Assembly (NCBI GenBank): GCA_034008185.1
Contig: CM067109.1
Location: 57,218,801-57,282,800 of the forward strand
DNA length: 64,000 bases
Reading direction: 5' to 3'
Source of the DNA: Gorsachius magnificus
Taxonomy: Eukaryota > Chordata > Aves > Pelecaniformes > Ardeidae
Shown: positions 25,301 through 38,800 of the stretch, piece after piece
Layout of the letters: every line of letters starts with the position of its first letter
Position numbering within the stretch: the first letter of the stretch is position 1
The notes under the pieces: model-generated
The model's input: the letters and a program-made list of their open reading frames with translations, nothing else
What the model was told of the DNA's origin: nothing
The model's database searches: none
Made by a program: the position numbers and the translations under genes

Positions 25301-27814
25301 CTGAAGAATATCTGATTTTTCTAAAAGGACATTTTCAGTCACAAAATACCTCCCTGTGGAAAGCTTCCAGTCAGTGGTCATGAATGAGACAGGGGATTCC
25401 AGGAAAAGGAACAAAAATCTGATTGAGAAATCTTTCTCTGAAGGACTGGGGTCTGTCCCCATTTTTGCCGCAAAGCTCTGATGGATTTGGTTAAGTTGTT
25501 TCATTTTCCAGACACCTGACATGACGCCATTTGCAAAGGCAATGTATGTTTACAGCTGCAGAAACAGCCACCAAAAATACCTAAAATGGATAACGTTCAG
25601 TGGAAAACATGCTAGAAGTTTGGATGACAGGTTTTTCAAATTGCATTTCCCCAATTGCAGACCGTTTTGTAAACTGAGATTATCAACCAACACTTAGTCA
25701 TGTCAAAGTTGTGGAAATAAATTAATTCACAAATATGCAAAAGCACTTGATAATTTAACAATGACTATCACAAAAAAAGTCATCATGAAATTACAAGTTG
25801 ATCTTCAAGAGCAGGCTGAGAAAGATGTGCAGGGATTGATGAGAAAATAGCAGAGCTGCTCATTAATTCACACCAATCCTGTGGGTAGGTGACGGGGGAG
25901 GAGGGAATAGTCTTTGAATATGTATATAAATCTATAATTTTGTGCAGAAAGGGGATGCATAGATGACCTTTTGACTGTTAGCTTTTCAAGGCTTTCCAAC
26001 TTTAATAATGCTTTTTAATGTAGGATACAAAGAAACTAAAGGTTGTAACTAGAGTTCCCTGTGCCTTCAAAATACAGTGAAAGAAAACTCATTTTACTGC
26101 TTACAGTTTTGAAAGAACCGAAAGCTGTGTAGGAACCATTGAACTGCTTGTATTAAAACAGGCCTATTGTGCTGGTCCCATAGTGAGCTAGCCAGGTAGC
26201 TGAAGAATGTCAATAAATATCTATTTACAGTTTAAGTAACTTACTGTGGGTGAGTCTGTGACCCTTCTGAATCACCTCGATAACTCAATTACAAAAAGAC
26301 TATTTGGCTGAGGGAGAAGAGTTCAGCTGTTTGAGTATTTTCATATTAAACTACCCATGAAAAATCAGGTGCTAAGCACCTTCAAACATCTGATGCTGAG
26401 TCACAGTCTAAGTAAACAGGAGCAGAAATATTAACTTCTGATTTCCTAGGCCTGAGTGGGCTGGCTCTTGCCTGCCACCTAAAAGCCTGTGCGTTTTGTA
26501 AGAAGTGGGTTTTCCTTGAAGCCTTAATTGAAGAAGCAGTTTCAAGTGCTAGTTGCAGACTTTTTTATAAAACATGTTTCAAATTCATATGTGCAAAAAT
26601 TAATTTCCCAGAAAAGGATTTGGATATACTCCAGTTTGTCAGAAATCTGAAATGTCCTGTTCCTTTGTTATCTGGTCAGGGAGAATGAGCTGCTTGCAAA
26701 TGGTCAAAAACTTAAGAAATTCAGGTATTTGACAGATCATTCAAGCAGATAGTGATTCTGAAAAGACTCATCCACATGCTGTTTGCTAATGGGTGAGCTT
26801 CATAAAAATAAATTACTTTATTAATAAAAAATATTGGCCAAAAATGACCTCAAAAGTTATAAACATGCAAAGCTTACTTGAGAATTTTTTATTTGCTTGT
26901 AAGACATTGCTCTTCCTGTCTTTTAGTTATTTGCCTGTTTTGCAGAAAAATAAAGTGAAAGTTTTCAAGCTGTAGGATCAATTTTATGATGCTATTTAAC
27001 TTTTGCTGGGTTTTTTTTTTTGGGGGGGAGGGACATGTTTGTACAAATGTAGGTAGGAAGCCCACAGAAATGCATGAACATGTCAATGCTGTTAGGGGAG
27101 AGGGAGAAGGTCTGGGTTGAGTGCACTGCAGAACGTTTTTCTAACACAAAAATGCAAAGTTGCAGGAAAGAATGGCGAGATCTGAGAATGGTGTGACCCT
27201 TTCAGCTGGTGTACGTAATCCACCATCTGTACAGTAAAAGGGACAAAGCTCAAAAAACTCACATGACCGTACCCATACCAGATACAGGTGCAGATGACAA
27301 CAGTTGTAGCATTGTAAGTGGCCTATGAAGCAGTCGGCACAACCGCGCACCTTCTGTGCGACAAAATCCAAATAAATCTGTGCCAAGAAAGACAATCAGC
27401 AATCTGCTTACTGAGGCCCTGTGGTGGCCCACCAGTGGTGGTTCCTGTTAGTGGCTCTGGAACAAAGGAATGCATCTGAATCAACAGCAGGGTTGGAAAT
27501 GAGCTGCAAAAATCTCCTGTGACCCACAGGTAGGTAGCTGGAGGGACGGGACTCTAATGGCAGCTAAAAGCTAAAGGCTCTAATCTCAGGGCATACCTAC
27601 AAGCTACAGCGTATTAAAGCACCTTGGGCCTTTGGTTTGGAAGCTGCTCTTTTTTTCCTTGGGGGCACTTCCCCACTGAAAGGGAATGGTCGTTTACATT
27701 ATGCTGTCATTTAGGACAGCAGTGACCATACAGCTTGTAGCAAATGGCCTGTGAATTCCTCAGGGGCTCACCTGTTGAAGCCCGCCAGCTTGCTTAATTG
27801 CACCCCTTTCCAGG
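22307..27814. other. Intergenic, mostly nothing recognised
   Basis: The stretch is AT-rich with two GC-rich islands. One at 22,848-23,040 has unusually many CpGs for this region and a donor-like CAG/GTAACT. The other, at 24,260-24,450, is G-rich. T-rich runs lie near 24,950-24,975. No coding exon is recognised. Confidence 0.45.
24284..24308 (+). repeat. G-quadruplex candidate
   Basis: Four G runs of 3-4 with loops of 6, 2 and 3 bases (GGGG, GGGG, GGG, GGG) satisfy the usual G3+N1-7 rule on the plus strand, in a purine-rich patch. Confidence 0.6.
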
Positions 27815-28262
27815 GAGAAGCCCATGTGGGTCCCTCAGGGAAGAGCTAGTGAAAGCTTTGGCTTGATGGAAAGCACAGCGTTACCATGGTGGGAGCCCCA
27901 GGACAGATGTTCACCACATGGGGACCCCATGCTGTGGAGCCTTGCTCAGGAGTGACACTCAAGGAAAAGCACTGCAAGGGTGGATAAAAAAACCTTGTGC
28001 TGATTAACGTACCGTACATAGGCAGTGTCCTGCTTTGCTCATTAGCAAACTCGCTGATGTAATGCAGGTGCTGCTGTCTGAATTCTGAAATCGGCTGCTG
28101 GCCATCACGTTGGTGCCTGCGCAAGGGTATGTGCAGATGGGGGGAAGTGAACTACCCCAGCTTACCATAACATGGAGATAAGACATGGTTGGGACTCCAC
28201 GTACTCAGGTGGGGGAGACAAACTGTCCCGGATAGCGTAGCAAACTCTTCTTGCACCCTGCA
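27815..28262 (+). mobile_element. Dispersed ~440-bp repeat, copy 1 (LTR-like)
   Basis: This segment is nearly repeated, in inverted orientation, at 57,640-58,100. Long blocks are the same, for example GTCTGAATTCTGAAATCGG and CATGGAGATAAGACATGG. In this orientation it contains a TATA-like GGATAAAAAAACC (about 27,982). It has no open frame of note. Size, TATA-like motif and dispersal suggest a solo LTR of an avian endogenous retrovirus, but clear TG...CA ends and a target duplication were not established. It could be another non-autonomous element. Confidence 0.75.
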
Positions 28263-31200
28263 GCACCTTAGTGTCTCTTTGTCTCCCAGCATAGCTGTCG
28301 AGCCATTCCTCTGGGATGACCTAACCTTTCCTTGCTGAGAGCTGGATGGGGATGTGTGTCAAAAAGGTGGCAGCTGGCTCTCAGGGTTCACCCTGCACAT
28401 CCGCGCTGGCCTCGTGAGTTGCTGTTTGGCTTACTGTACCATCTGTGTACGTGTGGCAGGTGCCAACAGGTAAATGTGCTCGTTCTTTTATTTCCAAGAT
28501 TTGGCTGGGGAAATCACTTGAAAGTGCTGACTGAAAGGGGGAGTAAAAGGGACTTTTGCCCTTAACTTTTCATTGATTACAGCTCTGACTAATCATCAGC
28601 TATGAATCACTATCATTTGTGGGCACAGGTAGGCTTTAGGAGACTGATGCTAGATTTGGAAATGTGGCTATCAATAACAATGGCAGCAATAGAAATATAT
28701 GCCTGAAGTGTGCTTCTATAACTAGAATAAAAGATAATTATAAATCCTTTTCTTTCAATCCCGATTACTGGGAGTGTAGTGCTGGCAGCTGGGGCAATGT
28801 TTTGCCCTATTCCTCTAACAATAGCTTTTACACAGAAGTTCAGGGCTGTTAAGCTGGCCTGCCTTACTGAAAGGAGATAAAAGCTTGCATGCAGCTACTA
28901 TGTAAATTCTGATGAATCATTGCAGCCCACATGGTTTATGAACCACCAGCATATATAGGAAGTGGGTTGAAATGAGTTTTTTTGTATAAAGCCATAAGAA
29001 AAGTAAGGTTGATACATCCTGTTAAGAAAAATTTGAGGCAGCTCTTACTCATCTGAGTTTAAATGCTCCTTTATTTGGAATAGAGAGCCAACATCACTGA
29101 TTGCACCATGCACTGCCGGTCAGGTTGATGTAGTTTGTTGTGCTGAGTTTTGCTGCTAGTTGTTTAACTGCCCAGTTTGAGTAACTTGGTTGCTTCAGCA
29201 GAGCAGACAGTTGACCAGGTTGAGCTTAACCAAGGTGAGACTTTGGTCCTCAAAGTATCTGTTTCTCCTTCCATTTGCATTTTTGACATTCTGTTCAGAA
29301 AGCACAAACACTGATGTTTCTTGTGCTACGTTAAAGCAGTTGTTTGTGAGGAGTTAATTTCTGAGAGTTTTGTTTCATTTAGGTAGAACAACATTGATTT
29401 TGATGTCTGTGTTCCTGTCAGGTGGCTGCTTTCAGCAAGATTTATTTGTTACTCGCATAACCACTGTGCTAAATGACTCCTGGCCCAGACATGCACATTC
29501 TGCTCCCATTTCCATTCAGCAATGGCTCTTCTACTCACCCCAGTGGGAACACGAACTGGTTCACAGCAGCGTAACAGGCGTTGCTTGCTTAATGTTTCTG
29601 AATGTTCATTTACTACTGTTTTTTAATATCGTGATTGTAAAGGGAGAAAGACATGAGGTGTAAAGAGTGTTGAGTAGAAGAGCTCGGACAGTTGGTTCCT
29701 TGCTTTGACTAATTTATATTTGAGGAAACCTCAAAGTGGAACAGATATCTTTCAGGCTATCCAACTCCCTGTTGTAAAGTGGAGTGAGCTGGACTTAGAC
29801 CTGGCTGTAAAGGTTTCAGAAGGCTGGACTGGCAGCCAGGGTTTGCCAGGCTTTCTTTGCAATCCTGGATAGTCCCCTTTTTTTTCTGGATGCAGGAGCA
29901 GACGTATTACCGGTGGTCCTGCGCTGCCTAGAGCACTGAGAGAAACAAACCTGGTAGTCTTGCAATAGCTCAGCTGCTTGGGTGAATGCAGTAGTTAAGT
30001 TTTCCTGTGGTTTAGCTTTTGCACTGCATTAAATAGATAGGAATAGAAAGATGGGAGCAGAAGACCCCTCCCAAATTCCAGATTAATAGACTGGTTGAAG
30101 GTGTGATATTGCCACAGTAGGGGATTATAATCGTTAATACTAGTCTTCACCGTTTTCTGTCCTTTCTCCTGTGCAATGCTTCTCTTGGCAGACATGGAAC
30201 TCAAGGGGAGTGTGATTTAGCACTGGGTTTTCAAAACAATGTAATATCATGGCAATTTGAAACACCTATTCACAGAAGTTAGATTGATATATCTGCCTAA
30301 TGCCATGGGTGCCTTAAATTGATAAATGCCTCGTGTTTTCCCAAAGTGTCTTGTGGAGACAAGTACCTTCTACTCATGATTTTCCCAAACAGCAAGAACT
30401 TGGCTGATATATGAAGTCTGTTAAGGAATCATTAAACAGGTTTTCCCCCTTCTGCCTTTTTCTTTTGCTTTACAAGCCCAGGAGGCTTAAAATAGGCCAA
30501 CTCAGAACATGTCTGATAAAACAGGGAGCCAGAGAAACAGCTGGTTATGTCATTGGTGTCCCCTTCTTTTATACAGCATATAAAAAGCACTCTGAACTTT
30601 GAAAGATTTCCCACATTTTACAACCTCTTCTCCATCTGAGACTCTTCAAATTGCACCAGGGGAATACCTTAACCTAGCTTTTCTCTGAGCTTTGGAGTTC
30701 TCTGGCTCAATGAACAGCTTAAAACAGCCTCCTGACTGAGAGTGGTTTGCCCAAGAATATTCACAAATGGAAAAGTGATTAGCTGCTGTCTGGAGAGGCA
30801 GGAGAGAGGGATTTGTCTTAGACAAATTTGACTTAGAGGATGAACTGTACCCAATTTTTCCATGTCCTGGATGAATATTGTAAAAAGAAAGGTTCTTGGT
30901 CCTGAAGGGTGAATATAGTATAAACACACTTTCTGCTACTTCTTGTATATGGGAGCAGAAGGACAGGCAGAGAAATGCCCTGTTGGGAGATTTAGGTCCT
31001 GATTAGGGACTTGCTTTCTCAGGAGTTTTGGCATTATATACTGCTTTTTTGGCATTATATATTTGGCATATATAGTGCACATGCTCCGAGAGCAGCTCCC
31101 ACTGACTTCCATCCATCCTGAGTGCTCAACCTTATGGCACACAAGAAAGCGGTGCCAACAATTTAGAAAATGAGAAGGACACAATTATCATATCACCTTG

Positions 31201-31756
31201 TTGTTCTTCAAGGATATTGTTTTCTGATTAACAGCCTCCAAGGGCAGTGTGCCACAGTGCATCGCCGTGCAAGATAAATGCTGTTTGCCCAGCGCATGGT
31301 TAGTACAATGCTTTCTGTGGCTCCCTGACTCAAGTCCAGGAGTCCCTCAATGGAAAAAACCTTTTCATACAGACAACCTTTCAGTTTTAAGGCTTTCCAC
31401 GCCCAGGTCCAGTTTAAAGCTACAGCAGGCCTTTGCTGGGGAAGGTTTCATGGCTTGAGTGGTGTACAATTGTGTGACATTTTTACAGCTCACACTCCAG
31501 ATCAGCAAATTGTCTGATTTAGTCCAGCACTTCCAAACTTTGAATGCTCATCTGCAGCCTTTTAGCAGGGAGATTCACCGACTGGGTGGAAACCTGTGTA
31601 TCTGCCACACAGATTTCTGTTATGGGAGATGGTTTAGTAAAGAACTGGAGTGAGAAACCTCCTGTTTCTACTTTTGATGGCTAGTCCAAAGATGACCTAC
31701 CATATCCCAATGCTGCAGGTGTAACTAAGTCCTCATCAGTTCCCCATGTGTACCAT
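28263..31756. other. Intergenic, nothing recognised
   Basis: No gene or classifiable repeat is seen. Between 31,026 and 31,074 there are three short tandem-like copies of TTTGGCATTATATA-type sequence. Open frames are short. Confidence 0.5.
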
Positions 31757-31824
31757 GTGCAGGGAGCTGGACTTGATGATCCTTATGGGTCCCTTCTAAC
31801 TTGAAATATTCTATGATTCTATGA
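31757..31824 (+). mobile_element. CR1 LINE 3' end fragment
   Basis: GGAGCTGGACTTGATGATCC, then GGGTCCCTTCTAACTTG, then ATTCTATGATTCTATG is the diagnostic avian CR1 3' terminus, including two intact octamer repeats. Only about 70 bp is recognisable. Confidence 0.93.
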
Positions 31825-32559
31825 ACTCTCCATGGGTTTTAGCTGCTAAAATAAAAAACACTGCTGCTCATTCATTTTAGTGCGTGCGTGCAAAATTCAA
31901 ATATGAGTAGTAGTATTATTATTTCAGCATGGACTAAATGTTCATTTTTTTCCCTGGTTATGTTTACCTCCAACCGGGAATCAGCCCAGAAAATTTCAAC
32001 CTTAAAGACTGCGATGTTTAGCAAAATTCTGAACAATTAAAACACAATCAAAATTTCCTGATGTTTCCCTACATAAGAAATAGTGTTACCATTCCCATAT
32101 ATAACTTAAGTTTAAAATTGAAGGTGATTTGCACATAAGCAGTTATGCTATTTATGCAATACTTTTTGTCCTGGAGTTAGAAAAATTGTGATGAGCATGG
32201 GTAAGGCAAACAGATGAGGCACTCCAGTTTGTCCTCCAAAGTGTCTTGCCTTACAGAATGGTAGGTCTATCCACCGGAGAGTATAGAGTCTATCTGGAGT
32301 CCCAAGGATTTACTCTGGAGGGCTTCCCACTTCAGCCTGCTGCTGTTGGTAATACTTAATTGCTAGCATCCAAGGTTCACTGCGGCTCAGTCAGCAACCT
32401 TAGGGTTGCAGTGTCACCTCTGTTATAGCAGGTGACCTGCTTGTCCCTTGGTGCTCCTGTATCACCTGTCCCTTCTGTAAGGGACGCTGCAAGCAGCGGT
32501 CCTGGGGCAGGCCGGGAAGCTCTGTCTTTTTTCTTTTCTTTTTTTTTTTTTTGTCCTTA
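31825..32559. other. Intergenic, nothing recognised
   Basis: AT-rich sequence without a recognised feature. A T-rich run lies at 32,530-32,552, immediately before the CpG-bearing patch. Confidence 0.5.
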
Positions 32560-32834
32560 AGGACCCCAATTCCCTTATTTCGAGCCAGAGACATGTGCCT
32601 GTGTGGCCGCCTCTCGGAGATGAAACAGTGACATCCAGCGGCCACTTTGACAGAAATGACACCGCGTCGTAAGACCGCTGTAAGGGTCGGACGTCTGCAG
32701 GGCCGTCAGAGCGGCCTGAGCATTACGTCATTACTGGCCCGCAGGGGCTGAGCCTCACCCTAGCCCGGGGGAGGACAGGGGAAGAAGGTTTGAAGTGCTG
32801 TGTTTCCTCACCGCGCAGAACGCAGTTTCCCAGT
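32560..32834. promoter_or_regulatory. Small CpG-bearing patch with a CRE
   Basis: This 275-bp patch has clearly more CpG than its flanks, especially 32,635-32,770. It holds TTACGTCA (32,723-32,730), which is TGACGTAA on the other strand, a CREB/ATF site. No conserved exon is recognised beside it. It may be an enhancer or the start of an unannotated non-coding transcript. Confidence 0.35.
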
Positions 32835-32874
32835 TGTCCTGGTTTCGGCTGGGATAGAGTTAATTTTCTTCCTC
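32835..32874 (+). mobile_element. Tip of an avian endogenous retroviral LTR
   Basis: About 40 bp starting TGTCCTGGTTTCGGCTGGG and running through GATAGAGTTAATTTTCTTC match, from memory, the 5' end of an LTR common in neoavian genomes. The following sequence no longer matches, so only the tip of the element is left. It has no coding content. Confidence 0.65.
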
Positions 32875-35800
32875 CGTTTAGCTTTTGAATTACTCTGGCT
32901 TTCAGAGTACGTAACTTTAGATATAGGTAGGGCTGACCGACACATGCCTCTCACATCAGGAAGATGCCTAAATTCACAGGTGGCCATCCTTAACATGCCA
33001 GGTTACCAAAAATGTAACGGGGCTCCTCGGTTCTGCTCAGTATAGTAGAGAGGTTCTGATTGCTTTGTACTAAGCTGGCAGGTTGGCCAGCTCTGACCCC
33101 AATGTCACCTTACTAGGCACAGTGATCAACTCTGAATGTATCTTTAAAGGAGGGGAGACCCACAGACATCGGGGTACGTGAACCAGAATTTGTATGACAC
33201 CACATAAGCCCAACCTTCCCTGGGTCAAGTGTGTTGCCAGTTTCTGTACCTATCTCAGCATCCAGTGCAAAGAGCAAGTGGTTTCCCCCAATTATCATAG
33301 TTGGTAACTTCTGTCAAAACATGTTAAAATGTAGCATTTTGACTGTGGGGTTAATTCCACCTGGACAGAAAGGAGCACTGATTAAATGTCTCCCTTTTAG
33401 TAGAGTCAAGATAAAGTTATTGGTCCTTTCTTACACATGAAAGCATTATCAGAACAGTTTTAACAACTAATGCATACCGTGCATTACCTTGTATTGTACT
33501 GTAGTACACATTTTGGAAAACACGTATTTAAAAGAGAAATTCCAGTGCTAAGTTTCAACAGAACAGCAACGCATGTTAGTAGTTTTCCTTTCTTGATTAA
33601 TATTTTTTTAATGTATAGTTATTTTGTGCAGCTTCTTCTGAACTTAAAAAAATCATGCCTAACTTTCTGGTGCACCCAGAACTAAGTAAAACTGAGTGTT
33701 CAGTCTCTGCCTCACATTAAGCCTTGTTTGAGTCCATAAATTAGCTGCTTATCTGCTTTGTCTTATCTGCAGGACATGAATGTGTACATTCTTGGAGACG
33801 GGAAGAAATTATGGCTTTAAAGACAGCAGCTTCATGCACTTGTCTTGCAGAGGGGAGACTCAAGCACTAGCTTTGTGCTCCAGTGATTACTTGAGATGAA
33901 TACTCCCAACATGCCGCTTAAAATCTCTCGTGTATGTTGCTTAAGTATATAAGGATCTGTTCTTGATTTTATTTATTTATGCATTATTTTACTATGGGAT
34001 ATCTAAGCCTGAAACGCTCCAGGTTTTTTGCAATCCTGCCCTTGATCTGTGGTCTTGGACTGCAACGTGTTGTTTGGACTTACCTAAAGTAGACCTATAT
34101 GTTATAGCACACGTACGACATAGCTCCACCACAACTCAGGAGAGAATGAACACAAATGACCGGGGATACAGTTAATCCTCTGTGTACCAACCTTACTGTC
34201 AAGCCTGTCTTGAGTAAACTGGTGGTGAAGTGTCCGCATCCTTTCTTCTTCCCTCCATCGGCTGTGCCATTTTCTCCTGCCAACTCAGTGCTGAAGTTAA
34301 TAGACCTAGAGGACCTGTCCATTCCCCAAGGGGATGGCTTACACCCATCCCTGATGCTGGTGGGGGCAGACTGAAGCATGCATTACACAGGGCTAGTGTA
34401 AGACCAGCTCAACTTACCCAAGGGCTAGGGCCCCCCTCCAAAGCTGTGGAGGTGCTGCAAGGCGCTATTTCCTCCATCATCTCAGACAAAATGGAGATCG
34501 CTGAAATGTTTTATCATCATCAGTGCTCGGTGAGTATGATCAGCTACTGTTAAGGAGAACTTGTTTCCCCATAAATGCTCAGAGTGCCTTATTGCCTGAA
34601 AATACCCACACATTTTAGAAGAGATTGTGTTTGGACTAAGGGACGCTTAGTTTATTTTCTAGACTTCTTGAGAATCCAAATAAGTATACAAAAGTTTCAG
34701 TTAAACATTTAAAGGACTGCAGTGGTAATGCAGGCCCTAGCTATGCCTCTGCACAGTGTGGAGAGGGAGAGGAATGTCCCTGCATTGCTGCGTACCTCCC
34801 ACGATGGCTGCTGCTCATCTCTGACATAGCTGAATTGGAGTGGAGGTGAAGGCAATCTGCTCTGGTTAGAAAGCCAAGACACTTCAGGGAGAAAGCACTC
34901 TTCTGAGGAACTGGGGACCAGGCCACGTTTTCTGAATCTTTGACCCCTTCTTGCACCAGGGCAGGTATTCCCCACCCAATTTGCTCCAACTGGAGCAAAT
35001 AGACAGAATGTCCTTTTAAGATATACTCATCAAAACCTGCTCAAACAGCTCCACTGAGATGGGGACTATTTTATTCCATAATAAGCACAAATTAACCATT
35101 GCTGCTGTAAGTTTTTTGTCTAAGTTATCATTCTCTGAGGGTCATACTACTCCATTAGCAAAATAGATAGCATGGCAGAAATGTGTTCATCATAAAGTAA
35201 CCCTATTACTAGTTGCAGAGCTATGATGTAGTTGCCCAAGCATCCACTCAGGAAAAAGTGGGATCTAGCCATATGGTGTAAGAGTGATGTGAATTTTAGA
35301 GTTCATTGTTCATATTTTCCTTTAAGTGGACTAACTTTTCCCACTCCCCATTTGCACACCCCTTGCCTGCTCCCCCTCCTCCCTGGATTACAGTGCAGTT
35401 ACTGTAGTTCAGCAGCTGGGGGTTAGAATTCAGGTTTGTGATGAATATTTCTAAGGAGTTTTTGAAGAAAGTAATTCTTCAGTCAGATTTACTATTTTTA
35501 CTGATATTTCCAGAAGGTTGATTTTTTGCTAAAGATGCAATTTTACTTTCAAGATTTTCATTAGTGAATGGTGAAATGCTACATTGGTAGTTGAATTTTT
35601 TGCCCTCTTTCAAGGAAAGGAAAAAAAAGATTATGTGTTAACTTTTTCAGTAATGTCCTTAGAGCCTTGGCATGTTATTTTTCCAGCTGTGTTAAGAAAA
35701 TTCTCATCTTGCACACTGAACAAAACCCAGGGGAATATTTTGTAAGGATAATTCCATCACGTCCACAGGCTGATTCAGTGGTGAGCATGTGACTGTTTAA

Positions 35801-38800
35801 CATTTGGCTGCATGTTTAAGTGAGGAAAGGTGTAGCAAAAAATTTAAGTTTTGGAAGGTGGTATAAGTCTCTTCAGCCGTCTGCACAGCTGTTGAAATTC
35901 TTCTTTTGAAACTCAGGCTAATGAAGTCAGTTCCTCTCATAGCTGTTCTTTTTCCACCCATGGTTCTCTACAACAGGAGCCTGTGGGATGTCTGTAACAA
36001 TTTTAAGCTACTATTGTTATTCCACATAAACACACTGCAGTAACCTTCTCTCAGATAATGCTTGTCATTATTGCCTCCTGAAAGTATAATCCAGATATAC
36101 AATATTTATGCCTGCAATCAGTTATTTGAAAATTTCAAAATAATGAAATTGCAGAGTTTTTAAAGTTTTTTGTTGTTCCAAAGACATAAACAGGGTGAAA
36201 TTCGAGCTTGATATGCAAAGGCAGTGAGGTTTGCGGTAACTGTAAGTTCTTGCTGTATTCACTCATGAGGATAATGAGTCAGGGTTGATTGTTGTGGTCA
36301 ACGTTAAATGGAGTTCGTTGCCATTATGTGTTAATGAGATTAAAAGAGACTAGACCACTACCCTAAAGGCTACAAGACTGCAGTTCATGGGTATGAAAAT
36401 CAAGGCTGGTGATGCTGCTTTTTCCCAGTCCTTACTAATTGGCTGAATTTAGGCAAAGTTTGTTACTGTGAAAAAACCCAGGGAGAACAGAAATATAGTG
36501 TTACCTGGAAAGCAGCATAATGACAACTGTCTGGCACAGATTTTTTTTTATTAATTTTTTTTTTTTAAAGCTTCAAAGCTCCCATAGTCTTCATTGAATG
36601 GCAGTCCCTGGGAAAGGCTTAGATAAAATCTGATTAAGGAATTTAGCATTTCCTTCTCAGAAATCTGAAATAAAGAACACCTCTCTGAACCATTCATCTC
36701 CTGAAGTGTGACTGATCTGCGCAGAACTGTTTTGAGTATCTGATATCTTTCTTATTCAATCAGGTATTTGTTTCCTGCGTTTCTTTTGCATTTAGCTAAA
36801 GGATGTTATTATTGCAGTGAAGGCGGATTTGTAGAGGCAGCAGATCCTGACCTTGGCTTATTTTGTGTCAGTGCCTTTTTTCCAGCATTTTTGTGAGGAA
36901 CTATCAGAGCTGGTTGTAGCTGCATGAAAAGAGAGACAATGACTTCTTTCTGGAGGAAGGTGAGATATACCAGTTCAGAGGAAGTGATAAGGTACCAGTG
37001 GATTACTTGGTGGCCTTTGTTTTTTTTAAGAACCTTCCTTAGCTACAAGAGCCAGCAATGCCACCTATCTGGGGAGACTGCCATACAAAGGAGCACGCTT
37101 CTTCCAGTCTAAGTGGAAGCAATTTGGAGAGGATCTGCAATCAATGCTTATGGTTGCCCCCTTGCTGAAATGGTAGCTACAAATAAAAGAAACTATTCCC
37201 TCCTTTTAAATAAACACACCGAGAAGTATGTCTGTTTTGGTTCAAAGGGGGGTCTAACATTGGCCAGGATAAGGGACACCTGAATGACACTTGATGCCAG
37301 AGGTGGACATAACCTACAACATACAAAACGTCTGTGCGCAATGCTGTAAACCCTTTGGTTTTCTTTAGAGCTGTAAAGTTAGAACTAGAGCAGTGAGAGA
37401 TCATAGGGAAAAGCAGCTGCCATTGCATTGTTGCTTTATTGCTTTGAAAGCAAATGACCATAAATAAATGCTCGGGTAAGAACAGATGTTTTGAACTACA
37501 TCTCTTTTTTTTATTGCAAAACAATTGTTACAGAAATTTCAGAAAGTCCTACTGTAGTAATTGCCAACTTCTGCTTTTTATTACGTATCTAAACACAGTC
37601 TAAAAGTGCATTGTGAATCCAGTAGACCTTTGGAAAGGACTGTTTTCCCTAGTGATATACATTTAGACAAATCATACTTGAAAAGCTTCATATTAGTAGG
37701 AATTTGTTTAAAATGACATTTTAATAATTTTTCTCCCTTTATAAATGATTGTTATACACTTACAAATGATAGCCCAAATAATAAACGATTAAATAGCTAT
37801 TAGTATAGTATATTGCAAACACTGTTCCAGACAGCAGTAGCAGCATATAGACTCTCCTCATGTACAACAACTGCAGTGGTGGAAGAAGGATATAACTAAT
37901 ACAATTTACTCTTGTGCAGGCATAAAATTGTATTTCACAGCCAATTCCTATTTCTGTCCCTTCCCCCTCCCTACCAAATACTAAAATAAACAAGAGTTAT
38001 CACTTCCCTGCAGCAGAAACAGCAGCAATTTCATAATCAAACATTTTTTTCCTAATAGCTTTTTGAAATAAGTGCTGTGTGGCTCTACGAGAGATCTGAA
38101 AGCATACAGCAAAAATTAAAAGGTCAGAGACTGTTTCTCAACCAGTCTGGCTCAATGGCTCAGTCATTAGACTTTGCACTTGATGATGATTTAGGATAAT
38201 CTGTCCCATGACTCAAAGTAGTAGAGTTAGAAATGCAGAATAAATCAATCCTCTGACAAAAGTCAGAGTACTCCATTGAAAGCAGCGGATTTTCTGCTGA
38301 TTTGCACCAGCATCGGTAAGACCATGATCGTAGTGAATCTCAGAGAGGAGAAGCCCGTGTGACCTGTCGTGTTCACCCTGTGATGGGCTGTAAAGCAGGA
38401 TAACTCTCAGTGGGGTGCAGAAACTCAGTCCCTCCACATTCAACACTATTGCTCTTATGCCAATGTGTGGCAAGGCCAGTGAATACCACCTACAGGAATG
38501 AAGGGTTTCATTAGGTAAGCAGACACCCCCAACGCTTTACTTCTGCCCAGTTTGGACTGCGCTGTTATCTGAGGTGGATGAGGGAAAATTCATGCTAGGA
38601 AGCTTTCCCATTTCATTTTGAGGAAGGTGATCTATACCTGGTATCTTTTAACATTATTACCAATATATTACCAACATAATACCAATACCTGGTATCTTTT
38701 AACCAAACTGAAAATGTGGCCTCTGTTGAAAAAATTGTGCATATTTGTGCAAAAATGCAAATACACTATTTTTAAGCAGGGGAGAGACATCACAACTACT

